Shown in pieces: positions 26,461 through 35,259 of a DNA stretch of 64,000 nt (its first letter is position 1; every line of letters begins with the position of its first letter). Below the pieces are notes generated by a model that was not told where the DNA came from, ran no database searches, and saw nothing but the letters and a program-made list of their open reading frames with translations. Source of the DNA: Prevotella melaninogenica (lineage in GTDB: Bacteria; Bacteroidota; Bacteroidia; Bacteroidales; Bacteroidaceae); assembly GCF_018127925.1 (NCBI RefSeq), contig NZ_CP072347.1:1242501-1306500 (forward strand), read 5' to 3'. A program made the position numbers and the translations under genes.

Positions 26461-29400
26461 TTAGAATGTGTAACGCAAGCCAAGCTGACCACGCCAACGG
26501 CTGTAGTAGTCGTTATAGTTACGTGTTGCATAACCACCAGTGAACTGGTAACGACCATTTCTCTGGTAGTTAACTGGACTATAATAAACACCGAAACCAT
26601 CACCATAAGTATGACCCCAGTTCTTATTCAGCATGTTACCAGCATTGATGATATCGAAGCTCAACTCAAGAGAATTAATCTGACCACCTACCTTAAAGCT
26701 ATACTTCTGTGCGAAGTGAACATCGAAGTGATGTTCGAAAGCGAGGTTATCAGCATAACGCTTGTAGTATTCACCACGGTGATTCTTCATGTAAGAGTCA
26801 TTGCCAATCCAATGCTTCATCATTGCACGCTGCATATCAGCAGTCAACTTAGGTGCAGTGAAGTTATCACCAAAGACTGCTTTGGTAAGTGCATTAGCAG
26901 AGAAGTTAGTCTCTTCAAACTGCATCTTATCAATCTGAGCATCTGTTGGGATAAAGAAGAGGTCGTTACCATTTGCGCCATCTTCGTTAACATCACCATA
27001 ATAATAGATACTATATGGAGAGCCACTCTTAGCCTGATAGATAAGACCTACGGTAGTCTGCCACTGCTTCTGTGCACCATAGTTTATGTGATAGTAAGCA
27101 GAAGCCTGAATACGATGAGGAATATTGTAAGCAGAATAGCCCAACTCTGGGTCGTTAGGGTTACGATAAGTATAATTATATCTCCAGTTACTCTCAGCAA
27201 CAGATGAGCTACCATTATTAACACTCATAGCCTTTGTCCAAGTATAACTTGCCATCAAGTCAAGTCCAAAGTCGAAATGCTTCTCAGCCTTCAAGCTCAA
27301 GTTCATTGTATAACCCTTTGAAGTATTGCTGAGTTTATAAACATTTGTATAAGGACTTCCAGCAGTTACCTTAGAGAAAAGTGGACGATTGTCTTCTACT
27401 GGAGCACCTGCACTACCATAGACTTCACCGAAGGTCTTACCAGTCTGCTCGTAAGCAAGATTCTCATAAAGGATATCATTCAATGTCTTTGAGTAGATAG
27501 CCTCAGCTGTCCAGTTGATTCCAAGAACATTGAAGTCAAAGCCGAGGTTGAAACGAAGGTTCTGTGCATACTTGAAGTTACGATCGTAAACATTGATAGT
27601 CTGACTTCCTAATGCCTTCAACTTATTAGCATTTGCCTCCTGTCCATTAGGGTCAAGCAACAAATCCAAGCCAGTTGGAGAATTAACATTAAATGATGAA
27701 ACCTGAATACCAGTATTAGCATAGTTGTTGCTAATCCAAACGAAAGGTATACGACCAGTGAACACACCAGCACCACCACGGAGAATAAATCTGCGATCTT
27801 TCTTGATATCCCAACGGAAACCTACACGTGGGCTAAAAAGAGGACTACTTGCCAAACGCTGATTAGTCTTAACATTCCATCCCTTTGTCTCTGCATACTG
27901 AGCAAATGGCTCATTTGCTGTAGGGGTATCCATGATAATTGGAATATCCATACGCAAACCATAAGTCAATTGGAAGTTTGTGGTTGCATCCCACTTATCC
28001 TGTGCATAGAAACTCAACTGAGCCGCACCAAATGAAGATTCCCAACGTGGGTTACCTGTTACGTCAACATTTGCATGACCATAACGATACAAGTTGATAT
28101 ATGACTTCTTTGGATCGATAGTTCCATTAACATAATCATTGTAGTAGCTTACGAAAGAATCATAGTTCTTGAAGGTATAACTACCAAAGAGATCCTGAAG
28201 GAAGAGGTTGGTAAACTTATACAATTCGTTGTGAGTACCGAATGTAAAGGTGTGATTACCCTTATACCAAGTCAAGTTATCTTCCAATGTATAGATGTCC
28301 TGATCCAAGCGGTTAGCCATAGAAGAACGGTCAATACCTAAGTTTACTGCGCCACCACCGACGTTATTGATAGTAACATTAGGATATTCACCAGAGATAG
28401 CACGATTATCTCTTACACGTACATAGCTTGCACGAGCCTCATTAGCAACAGATGGAGAGATACGACTCTGCAACTCTGCAATGAATGAATTGGTAGTACT
28501 TTCAAATGGGAAAGCATAGCTACTACCATTAACAGCTGTTCGTGAACCTGCATTATTCAACTGAACTGCATCAACAAGACTCCAACGAAGAGAGGCTTTA
28601 TTGGTCTCATTAATATTCCAGTCGAGCTTCAAACCCACCTTATTACTCTTTGTATAAATATCACTGTTAGAAAGTGCTGTTGGGAAGTTTACACCTTGAC
28701 GCTTAGCAATATCAGCAATCTTAACCAAGATATCATTTGCCTTTGCTGCATCAACAGCTGACTGCTCAGAGCCTAAAGTATAAAGGTTTGGATAGGTTTT
28801 GTTGGTTTTTTCATAGTTTGCAAAGAAGAATAACTTATCTTTGATAATCGGACCACCTAAAGTTACACCAATATTATATTCTTGCTGCTTGTTGAACTTT
28901 GGCGCATAACCACCATCTGCGAGAGGATACTTTGATCCAACTAAGTTCTGATTGTTACCAAAGCCATAAACACTACCGTGGAAATTATTGGTACCACTCT
29001 TTGTAATAGCATTGATAGCACCACCAGTAAAACCACCTTGACGAACGTCGAAAGGAGCAACATTTACCTGAATCTGCTCAATGGTCTCCATTGATACAGG
29101 CTGTGCACCAGCTCTACCACCATTCGTTCCGTCACCAGAAAGACCAAACACGTCGTTGTTGGCAGCACCGTCAATCATGAAAGAGTTATAACGGTTACTG
29201 GTACCTGCAAAAGACATTGCACCGCTATTTGTTGTTGTCAACTGTGGATTAAGTCGAGCAACATCGGCAATACCGTGCGTGATACTTGGCATATCAGCAA
29301 TCTGCTTAGAGTTGATACTCTGTGCAGCACCTGTCTTGGTTGCGTTGACACCTGCACTACCCTTTACAACAACCTCTTGAAGTTCCTTGGTGTCATCTTG

Positions 29401-29721
29401 AAGAGAACAAGAGAGATCTTCCGTCTCACCCAGACGAAGTGTTACATTATCAAAAGTCTTTGTCTTCTGACCAATGTAAGCTACGGTCACCTTGTAAGGA
29501 CCACCGACGCGCATACCCTGAATAGTGTAACGACCATCGATGTTCGTCACAGCACGGTAAACAGTTCCTGAAGGTTGGTGGGTCGCTGTAATGGTAGCAC
29601 CAATAACATCTTCACCCTGAGATACAACCTTACCGCTGATTCCAGAAGTTGTAACCTGTGCCATGACAGTAGTTGTCATTGCAAGCAACAACGTAATCAA
29701 GAAAAGTAATCTTTTCTGCAT
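26461..29721 (-). CDS. Oar-like TonB-dependent outer-membrane receptor
   Basis: 1086 residues. A signal peptide (MQKRLLFLITLLLAMTTTVMAQ) is followed by a carboxypeptidase-regulatory-like domain (SGISGKVVSQGEDVIGATIT...DGRYTIQGMRVGG, to about 110). A plug domain comes next (SINSKQIADMPSITHGIADVARLNPQ, GGFTGGAINAITKSGTNNFHGSVYG), and a 22-strand barrel ends WRGQLGLRYTF with the terminal Phe needed for outer-membrane insertion. The layout matches Oar-type receptors, which import or assemble peptides or large ligands. No SusD partner follows, so it is not a classic SusCD pair. It stands alone between its terminator and a 381-base gap. Confidence 0.88.
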   Translation of the reverse strand: MQKRLLFLITLLLAMTTTVMAQVTTSGISGKVVSQGEDVIGATITATHQPSGTVYRAVTNIDGRYTIQGMRVGGPYKVTVAYIGQKTKTFDNVTLRLGETEDLSCSLQDDTKELQEVVVKGSAGVNATKTGAAQSINSKQIADMPSITHGIADVARLNPQLTTTNSGAMSFAGTSNRYNSFMIDGAANNDVFGLSGDGTNGGRAGAQPVSMETIEQIQVNVAPFDVRQGGFTGGAINAITKSGTNNFHGSVYGFGNNQNLVGSKYPLADGGYAPKFNKQQEYNIGVTLGGPIIKDKLFFFANYEKTNKTYPNLYTLGSEQSAVDAAKANDILVKIADIAKRQGVNFPTALSNSDIYTKSNKVGLKLDWNINETNKASLRWSLVDAVQLNNAGSRTAVNGSSYAFPFESTTNSFIAELQSRISPSVANEARASYVRVRDNRAISGEYPNVTINNVGGGAVNLGIDRSSMANRLDQDIYTLEDNLTWYKGNHTFTFGTHNELYKFTNLFLQDLFGSYTFKNYDSFVSYYNDYVNGTIDPKKSYINLYRYGHANVDVTGNPRWESSFGAAQLSFYAQDKWDATTNFQLTYGLRMDIPIIMDTPTANEPFAQYAETKGWNVKTNQRLASSPLFSPRVGFRWDIKKDRRFILRGGAGVFTGRIPFVWISNNYANTGIQVSSFNVNSPTGLDLLLDPNGQEANANKLKALGSQTINVYDRNFKYAQNLRFNLGFDFNVLGINWTAEAIYSKTLNDILYENLAYEQTGKTFGEVYGSAGAPVEDNRPLFSKVTAGSPYTNVYKLSNTSKGYTMNLSLKAEKHFDFGLDLMASYTWTKAMSVNNGSSSVAESNWRYNYTYRNPNDPELGYSAYNIPHRIQASAYYHINYGAQKQWQTTVGLIYQAKSGSPYSIYYYGDVNEDGANGNDLFFIPTDAQIDKMQFEETNFSANALTKAVFGDNFTAPKLTADMQRAMMKHWIGNDSYMKNHRGEYYKRYADNLAFEHHFDVHFAQKYSFKVGGQINSLELSFDIINAGNMLNKNWGHTYGDGFGVYYSPVNYQRNGRYQFTGGYATRNYNDYYSRWRGQLGLRYTF

Positions 29722-29773
29722 AGTTTAGCTAAAAAATTTAATATAAATAATAACGTTATTTAAATGTATGCTG

Positions 29774-29781
29774 CAAAATTA
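29774..29781 (-). promoter_or_regulatory. -7 box of the TonB-receptor gene
   Basis: TAATTTTG on the minus strand, about 50 bases before the start codon; a TTTG lies 16 bases upstream, which is shorter than usual. Confidence 0.4.
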
Positions 29782-29957
29782 AGCATTTTTTTTGATACAA
29801 ACACGGGAGAACAATGAAAAAAAATAATTCTATTGCACTCGATAAACTTTTTCTCATATAACTTAATTATTAGTGTCCTATTACCTATTATTTGTCTTGT
29901 TGCATTCCAACTAATGTCCATAAAGGACGATTCTATCCATTATTTGCTGTCGTATTG

Positions 29958-30023
29958 ATGCTCCGCACATCATGTGCGGAGGCTTAGCACACATTGTGCG
30001 AAGGCTTAACACCATTGGTGCGG
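29958..30023. repeat. Family A intergenic repeat, copy 4 (3 x 22 bp)
   Basis: Units at 29958-29979, 29980-30001 and 30002-30023, e.g. AGGCTTAACACCATTGGTGC. It lies in the 381-base gap between rsmE and the TonB receptor; apart from the receptor's promoter box nothing else is visible there. Confidence 0.88.
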
Positions 30024-30102
30024 AATATGATAATTACAATTACACATATCTATTTTTAGAAGTCTTCACCATCTATTCAAACTTTATACACACAAAAACA
30101 GC

Positions 30103-30837
30103 TTACACTCTACGTGCAAGCTGCGACATCATAACGGCACTAAGTCCTGCGGTCTCTGTGCGTAAACGGCTGTTACCCAATGTAACACTCTCAAAACCAT
30201 GCTCCAAAGCAAAACGTACTTCATCAATAGAGAAATCGCCTTCTGGACCTACCAATACGGTAATATCCTTTGCAGAAGAAGGCTGTTCTCCCTGTGAGAT
30301 AGCGGTAAAGAAGTCTGCGCGTGGAATCTCTGGATAACAATGACAAATAAACTTCCGCCCATTGTTGGAACAATTTTCTATGAAACGACGAAAAGGTGTC
30401 ATCGGATTTACAACAGGTTTCCAGCCCTTACGACTTTGCTTTACAGCAGAAATGACAATCTTTTCTATACGATCAACACGCAATGTCTTACGCTCAGAGA
30501 ACTTACAATCTAAGAAGCTGATTTCGTCAAAGCCTACTTCAGTAGCCTTTTCTGTCATCCATTCTATGCGCCCCATGTCTTTTGTTGGAGCAATAGCAAG
30601 ATGAATCTTTCCACGCCAAACAGGTTCTTGTTTCAGCGTTTCTTTAATAGTATAAAGGCACTTCTTTGATGATACCAGTGCTACTTCCGCTTTATAAAAG
30701 CAGCCTTCACCATCCATAAGGAACATTTCGTCGCCTTCCTTCAACCGAAGTACACGTATTGCATGAACTGCTTCCTCAGCAGGCAACTCCGTTTCTACGG
30801 CTGCATTAGGGACAAAAAAATATCTTACTTCTTTCAT
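30103..30837 (-). CDS. rsmE: 16S rRNA (uracil1498-N3)-methyltransferase
   Basis: A 244-residue SPOUT-class methyltransferase for U1498 in 16S rRNA. An N-terminal PUA-like part (EAVHAIRVLRLKEGDEMFLMDGEG) is followed by the SPOUT knot, with VLVGPEGDFSIDEV and LGNSRLRTETAGLSAVM, the two SAM-binding loops. Length and motifs fit well. The gene may share a transcript with the BFN/UVR gene (stop to start distance 78 bases) on the same strand. Confidence 0.95.
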   Translation of the reverse strand: MKEVRYFFVPNAAVETELPAEEAVHAIRVLRLKEGDEMFLMDGEGCFYKAEVALVSSKKCLYTIKETLKQEPVWRGKIHLAIAPTKDMGRIEWMTEKATEVGFDEISFLDCKFSERKTLRVDRIEKIVISAVKQSRKGWKPVVNPMTPFRRFIENCSNNGRKFICHCYPEIPRADFFTAISQGEQPSSAKDITVLVGPEGDFSIDEVRFALEHGFESVTLGNSRLRTETAGLSAVMMSQLARRV

Positions 30838-30915
30838 TCTCTGGTTTTATAACATCGTCTTCTTTAAAAAGAATGTTCTATATAGTAATTCGGTATTCTT
30901 GATTAGCTTTCGTAA

Positions 30916-31464
30916 TCAAGGTTCCTTTGCCCTATTCTTCATTTCATCTCTAAGCATAGAAGCAAGTTCATAATTCTCATCTTCTATAGCTTTCTCCAAG
31001 GCATGATGTAACATCTCAAAGTTTAAAGCATTTAAAGGTAATGCCATCTTGTTCTGACTTACACTGCTATCAACACTCTGACGCTTGAATAAATGCTCTT
31101 CCATAAAGATGTTCAACTTTGCCACATGTGCCAATAATATTGCATCAGAAGCACGTATAGGGGTAAGTGTTAAGTCATCTTTATTTACCAAAAGAGCCTT
31201 ATATTGTCCATCAATAATAGAATTAAAGAGTATCTCATAGTGCTCACTTTTCATCATTGGATTCACACTACAAAGCACTTCTGGCAACAACCTTTCTGTA
31301 ACAGACTTCTCACCTGTTCGCAAGCCAAGTTCATACTCCATATGTTTATCACACACAATAGCAATCTGCCTTGTGTGTGTAAGATCAGACAGAACGAGGA
31401 GCCCTAACTCTGGACCTCCTACTATCTGTGAGACACCTTCATATATAAGTTGAACTTTACTCAT
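30916..31464 (-). CDS. Bifunctional nuclease-family (DUF151) protein with UVR motif
   Basis: 182 residues from the ATG at 31464; a longer frame begins inside the nucleoside-transporter gene and is unlikely. The N-terminal domain (IVGGPELGLLVLSDLTHTRQIAIVCD) is the BFN/DUF151 fold, with acidic residues that bind metal in relatives. The C-terminal EKAIEDENYELASMLRDEM is a UVR motif, the helical hairpin of UvrB/UvrC. A role in nucleic-acid metabolism is likely, and the exact activity is unknown. It follows nupG by 28 bases and is probably co-transcribed with it. Confidence 0.82.
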   Translation of the reverse strand: MSKVQLIYEGVSQIVGGPELGLLVLSDLTHTRQIAIVCDKHMEYELGLRTGEKSVTERLLPEVLCSVNPMMKSEHYEILFNSIIDGQYKALLVNKDDLTLTPIRASDAILLAHVAKLNIFMEEHLFKRQSVDSSVSQNKMALPLNALNFEMLHHALEKAIEDENYELASMLRDEMKNRAKEP

Positions 31465-31492
31465 TAATTCTATACGATTTATCAGTATGCAA

Positions 31493-32755
31493 TTATGCTT
31501 TCTTTGGTCGGAAGATAATAGCAAACAAGACACCTACAACAAAGGCATAGCCTGCGAAGATGAACCAACAAGACTGCCAATCACCTACTGTCAACGTGTC
31601 TGAACCCACTGTCTGTGGATGTGTATAGGCATTTACAACAGCCTGAGCTGCCAATGTTCCTACTGTTGCACCAACACCATTGGTCATCAACATGAACAAA
31701 CCTTGTGCTGAAGAACGAAGAGCTGGCTCCGTACTATTATCAACAAAGAGTGAACCTGAGATATTGAAGAAGTCGAAGGCTACTCCATAGACAATCATTG
31801 AAAGTACGAACATCAAGATACCTGGGAAGCCTGGATTACCAACTCCAAACAAACCAAAGCGCAATACCCATGCAAACATAGCTATCAACATCACATTCTT
31901 AATACCATAATGACGCATAAAGAATGGAATCAGAAGGATACAACAAGTCTCGCTAACCTGTGAAAGACTAATCAAGATATTAGCATGCTGTACTCCGAAA
32001 GAGTTTACAAACTCTGGTTGAGCACCAAAACTAAAGAGGAATGGATTGGCAAAACTATTGGTAATCTGAAGACTTACACCCAATAACATTGAGAAGATAA
32101 AGAAGATTGCCATCTTCTTCTCCTTGAATAAGGCGAAAGCACGTAAGCCAAAGGCGTCCACAAAGCTCTTCTGTTCAGTGCCTTTATTAACTGCACACTT
32201 AGGTAATGTAAAGGTATAAAGGAAGAGAAGGATACTTACCACACCAGAAGTAATAAACTGATTCTGATTGCTTTGGAAGCCTAAGAGGTCTACCAACCAC
32301 ATGGTAAGGATAAAACCGATTGTACCGAACACGCGGATAGGTGGGAAAGCTTTCACCGTATCCATACCCGCATCACTCAAAGCACTATAAGCAACAGAGT
32401 TTGAGAGAGCCAATGTTGGCATATAGAAGGCAACAGAAAGCGAATAAAGAGTGAAGATGGTAGAGAAGTCTGCATGGTCACCAACGCTCAAGCCATAGCC
32501 TGCTGTGGCAAACATAAACAAGCCTGCAAGCAGATGACAGAAGCCTAATAAACGCTGAGCAGGTACCCAACGGTCAGCAACAATACCCATCAAAGCAGGC
32601 ATAAAGATTGACACTACACCTTGCATTGAGTAGAAATAGCCAATCTCAGGACCAATACCAATATTACCAAGATAGCGACCCATAGAGGTCAAATAAGCTC
32701 CCCACACTGCGAACTCCAAGAAGTTCATCAATGCTAAACGTACCTTCAAATTCAT
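31493..32755 (-). CDS. nupG: Nucleoside:H+ symporter (NupG-type MFS)
   Basis: A 420-residue, 12-helix transporter. The start MNLKVRLALMNFLEFAVWGAY and the following YLGNIGIGPEIGYFYSMQG are typical of nucleoside permeases of the NupG/XapB family, as is ALMGIVADRWVPAQRLLG between helices 2 and 3. It would import nucleosides across the inner membrane, which suits this region's uridine phosphorylase and deoxynucleoside kinases. It is driven by the promoter at 32781-32812 and followed closely by the BFN/UVR gene. Confidence 0.88.
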   Translation of the reverse strand: MNLKVRLALMNFLEFAVWGAYLTSMGRYLGNIGIGPEIGYFYSMQGVVSIFMPALMGIVADRWVPAQRLLGFCHLLAGLFMFATAGYGLSVGDHADFSTIFTLYSLSVAFYMPTLALSNSVAYSALSDAGMDTVKAFPPIRVFGTIGFILTMWLVDLLGFQSNQNQFITSGVVSILLFLYTFTLPKCAVNKGTEQKSFVDAFGLRAFALFKEKKMAIFFIFSMLLGVSLQITNSFANPFLFSFGAQPEFVNSFGVQHANILISLSQVSETCCILLIPFFMRHYGIKNVMLIAMFAWVLRFGLFGVGNPGFPGILMFVLSMIVYGVAFDFFNISGSLFVDNSTEPALRSSAQGLFMLMTNGVGATVGTLAAQAVVNAYTHPQTVGSDTLTVGDWQSCWFIFAGYAFVVGVLFAIIFRPKKA

Positions 32756-32780
32756 GCTATAAGCTATTATTTTATGACCA

Positions 32781-32812
32781 CAAAAGTACTGATTTTATCA
32801 GAAACTGCCAAA
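32781..32812 (-). promoter_or_regulatory. Promoter of nupG
   Basis: On the minus strand: TTTG (32812-32809), 20-base spacer, TACTTTTG (32788-32781), 26 bases before the start codon. Confidence 0.65.
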
Positions 32813-32829
32813 TGTGCAATCGTTTTTTA

Positions 32830-33426
32830 CTATCGAAAATCTTTTCCTGTCCAGTTAAGTACCTGCGACTTTAATATCTCTGTGACACGCTTGACATCCT
32901 TCTTAGAAAGCAATGGATAGTTCCAACTTACTGACAATGAGTTGTTATCTGCTGACAATCGATATTCTTTTAGGCGAGGAAACATCAATGTTTTCAAATC
33001 AGCAAAGTCTTCATCGCTCATTGATTCGGGTTTTACAATATTTGCTTTATAGTCTACAACTACCTCTTTAGGTTGCCATTGTAGGTTGAAAAGACTCAAC
33101 TTACTCTCTGCAGCAGGTGCCATCCATGTCTGAACTAAAGCCAACGTGTTATTATCCAACAGCTTGATTTCCAATCGTGTTGCCTCGTTTGCCTTCAATA
33201 AAAGATAGTTATTGGTCATGCGTTCAATCCGAACAGAATCACCAAAAGTACTCAAGACGGCTGGTTCTGCCTTCATTTCAACATAGTCAGCCAGCTCTGT
33301 ACGCTGGCTCTTGCTCAAATAAGGCAGTATACTATCAGGCATTTCTATCCATACCTCACGCAGACTTTGGGCAGAAACACCCAACCAACAAGTAAGGAAA
33401 CATATAATTATCAATATCTTTTTCAT
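32830..33426 (-). CDS. DUF3256 exported protein
   Basis: I start at the ATG at 33426, which gives a signal peptide (MKKILIIICFLTCWLGVSAQ); 38 residues of the longer frame lie across the promoter and are not expected. The mature part is about 178 residues with WIEMPDSILPYLSKSQRTEL and QTWMAPAAESKLSLFN, the hallmarks of DUF3256. Such proteins are common in Prevotella and Bacteroides and have no known role. It is divergent from the zinc-ribbon gene; a minus-strand TATCTTTG box lies at 33494-33487. Confidence 0.8.
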   Translation of the reverse strand: MKKILIIICFLTCWLGVSAQSLREVWIEMPDSILPYLSKSQRTELADYVEMKAEPAVLSTFGDSVRIERMTNNYLLLKANEATRLEIKLLDNNTLALVQTWMAPAAESKLSLFNLQWQPKEVVVDYKANIVKPESMSDEDFADLKTLMFPRLKEYRLSADNNSLSVSWNYPLLSKKDVKRVTEILKSQVLNWTGKDFR

Positions 33427-33532
33427 ATCGAGAAACTCCTTCTTTTCTGTTTTTAAAATGATTATATCATCTCTTGAAAATCCCTGCAAAGATACAAAAA
33501 AGAAAGAAGAAACGAATAAAAAGGCAAATCGT

Positions 33533-33563
33533 TTTGTCATCTCTACCTTTTCTTTTACCTTTG
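33533..33563 (+). promoter_or_regulatory. Promoter of the zinc-ribbon membrane protein operon
   Basis: TTTG (33533-33536), 19-base spacer, TACCTTTG (33556-33563), 30 bases before the ATG at 33594. A textbook Bacteroidetes promoter, and it supports the downstream start. Confidence 0.75.
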
Positions 33564-33593
33564 CCGATAGAAATCAAAGCTAAAGAAAGAAAT

Positions 33594-34094
33594 ATGAAAT
33601 GTCGTAATTGTAATAATGAGGTGAGTGAGAAGGATAAGAATTGTCCTTACTGCAATACTCCATTGAATAATAATGATACAGACAACAGACCAACCTTAGG
33701 GCGCGGTATGGTTGCTTTTATTATTCTTGGAACAATTTTCCTTGTTGCCTTTGGATTCTATTATTACGGTCAACATAAGAACGATCCAGAGTATACACAG
33801 ACTGCTATTGAACCAGATTCAAACTTAGCAGACAACAATAAGGCTAAGTTCGACACAGTTGTTAAGGACACAACAGCCAACGATTCTACCCAGAAACAGG
33901 AAGAAGAACAGGCTGAGAAGGTATTCAACAGTATTCGTAGAAGTCATCGTTCAAGTCGCAAGAGTAGTAGCAACGACGCTTCTTCAGGCAGTTCTGACAA
34001 TCAGAACAGCACCTCCGAGCCTTCTTCTAATGAGCCACAACCTATTGCTCCATCGGTTTCCAAACCACGTGTTGAGTCTATTGAAACAGATTAA
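33594..34094 (+). CDS. Zinc-ribbon single-pass membrane protein
   Basis: 166 residues from the ATG at 33594, chosen because the promoter lies just upstream. The N-terminus is a zinc ribbon with CRNC (C3, C6) and CPYC (C17, C20). One transmembrane helix follows (MVAFIILGTIFLVAFGFYYY, about 39-60). The rest is a disordered, Ser/Asn/Gln-rich tail. The zinc ribbon is probably cytosolic and the tail periplasmic. Role unknown. Its stop codon overlaps the next start (TAATG), so the pair is translationally coupled. Confidence 0.75.
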   Translation: MKCRNCNNEVSEKDKNCPYCNTPLNNNDTDNRPTLGRGMVAFIILGTIFLVAFGFYYYGQHKNDPEYTQTAIEPDSNLADNNKAKFDTVVKDTTANDSTQKQEEEQAEKVFNSIRRSHRSSRKSSSNDASSGSSDNQNSTSEPSSNEPQPIAPSVSKPRVESIETD

Positions 34095-34417
34095 TGAAGA
34101 TTATTCGGACGAAATATCTACCGCCCAAGAATTATGATGCAATCAACATTCTTGGGTTTCTTTTTGTTCATCCTGGCGTTAAACTAACGAAGGAGATAAT
34201 CAATCACGAGCGTATTCATACACGTCAAATGTTAGAAATGCTCATCCTTCCCTTTTATTTATGGTATCTTATAGAATGGCTTATACGCTTACCCATGGAA
34301 GGGCGGGCCTATCTTAACCTCTCCTTTGAACGGGAAGCTTATGGGAATATGAACAACCTTAATTATCTATCACATCGTCGCCCCTTTGCGTGGATACAAT
34401 ATTTGAAGAAGAAATAG
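34094..34417 (+). CDS. Small HExxH putative metalloprotease-like membrane protein
   Basis: 107 residues, starting one base inside the upstream stop codon. It has HERIH at 38-42, the HExxH zinc motif, followed by a hydrophobic helix (MLILPFYLWYLIEWLI) and a later FEREAYGN that could supply the third zinc ligand. This is the arrangement of small membrane metalloproteases, but the protein is shorter than characterised families. Enzyme activity is not shown. Coupled translation with the zinc-ribbon membrane protein suggests that the two work together. Confidence 0.65.
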   Translation: MKIIRTKYLPPKNYDAINILGFLFVHPGVKLTKEIINHERIHTRQMLEMLILPFYLWYLIEWLIRLPMEGRAYLNLSFEREAYGNMNNLNYLSHRRPFAWIQYLKKK

Positions 34418-34448
34418 GTGATTATTGAGATAATAACTTTCTTGGGTT

Positions 34449-34502
34449 TATTAGCCTAATTGGGCTAATTGGGCTTATAAGGCTAATTAGCCTAATAAGC
34501 CA
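34449..34502. repeat. Interleaved TTAGCC/GGCTAA inverted repeats
   Basis: A 54-base stretch between convergent genes built from repeated TTAGCC, GGCTAATT and GGCTTATAAGGC blocks. Several mutually exclusive stems can form. It may serve as a bidirectional transcription end for the HExxH gene and trmO. Confidence 0.55.
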
Positions 34503-34511
34503 AATAGCTTT

Positions 34512-35174
34512 CTAATCAATCCCAACAACCTCTAACACATCTCCTTCAACCCTAAACTTCACATCCTTCCCTGCGAAAGGCATACCATAAACACGTGCTG
34601 CATCATGTTGATATTGTGGGCGTGGATCTTGCGAAAGAACCTCCTTCAAGGCTGCAAGTTCCTCTACATCAAACAACTTAGAATACTCCTCTGCAATAAC
34701 AACAGACAATAATTTCCACTCTTTCTTATCAGTAAAACCACCCCTTGCCTCTGGGTGACTATCGACGTAAGAGATATAAGGTTTTACATCATAAATAGGT
34801 GTACCGTCCATCAAATCAGCCCCAACAACTTCAATCACTCCATCCACTATTCGTTTAATACGGACAGAAGACAGCCCAAGACCATTTGGACGAAAGGGCG
34901 AACGTGTGGCAAACACGCCTAAACGCTCATTCCCACCCAACCGCGGAGGACGAACAGTCAGTTTGCCCTCATCAGTAGACTTATTCGCAGAAAAGCCCCA
35001 AATTAACCACAGGTAATCAAAGTCTTCCAGTCCACGCAATGCCTCCTCACGTTGGTATTGAGGCTCAAACACAATCTTACCCACCAGATTGTCAGCCAGT
35101 CCACTTTGCCGAGGAATACCAAACTTTGACGTCAAGGGAGAACGGAAAAAAGCAATAGGTCTAATCTCTTTCAT
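34512..35174 (-). CDS. trmO: tRNA (t6A37) N6-methyltransferase TrmO
   Basis: A 220-residue protein of the TsaA/TrmO family, which methylates N6 of t6A37 in tRNA-Thr. The N-terminal beta-barrel begins IRPIAFFRSPLTSKFGIPRQ. The SAM-site motif FATRSPFRPNGLGLSSVRI is fully conserved, as is DLMDGTPIYDVKPYI. A minus-strand promoter (TTG, 21-base spacer, TATCTTTG at 35187-35180) lies just upstream, back to back with the OPT gene. Confidence 0.93.
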   Translation of the reverse strand: MKEIRPIAFFRSPLTSKFGIPRQSGLADNLVGKIVFEPQYQREEALRGLEDFDYLWLIWGFSANKSTDEGKLTVRPPRLGGNERLGVFATRSPFRPNGLGLSSVRIKRIVDGVIEVVGADLMDGTPIYDVKPYISYVDSHPEARGGFTDKKEWKLLSVVIAEEYSKLFDVEELAALKEVLSQDPRPQYQHDAARVYGMPFAGKDVKFRVEGDVLEVVGID

Positions 35175-35179
35175 ACTGA

Positions 35180-35211
35180 CAAAGATAATATTTTATGCTG
35201 AATTGGTACAA
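35180..35211 (-). promoter_or_regulatory. Promoter of trmO
   Basis: TTG (35211-35209), 21-base spacer, TATCTTTG (35187-35180), six bases before the trmO ATG, so the leader would be extremely short. Confidence 0.5.
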
Positions 35212-35228
35212 GATAAATGATTTTTATT

Positions 35229-35236
35229 TATCTTTG
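35229..35236 (+). promoter_or_regulatory. -7 box of the OPT transporter gene
   Basis: TATCTTTG followed by CAAGC, 23 bases before the ATG at 35260; the nearest TTG is 23 bases upstream. Confidence 0.5.
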
Positions 35237-35259
35237 CAAGCAAATAATACTATTAAACA

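Noticed and set aside
26308-27207. Plus-strand ORF of 299 codons
   Set aside because: It lies antisense within the TonB-receptor gene, whose frame is full length with clear motifs. The antisense protein has an odd Thr/Ile/Val-rich composition.
26461-29721. SusC of a polysaccharide utilisation locus
   Set aside because: No SusD gene follows, and the plug and barrel motifs are of the Oar type; neighbours are unrelated.
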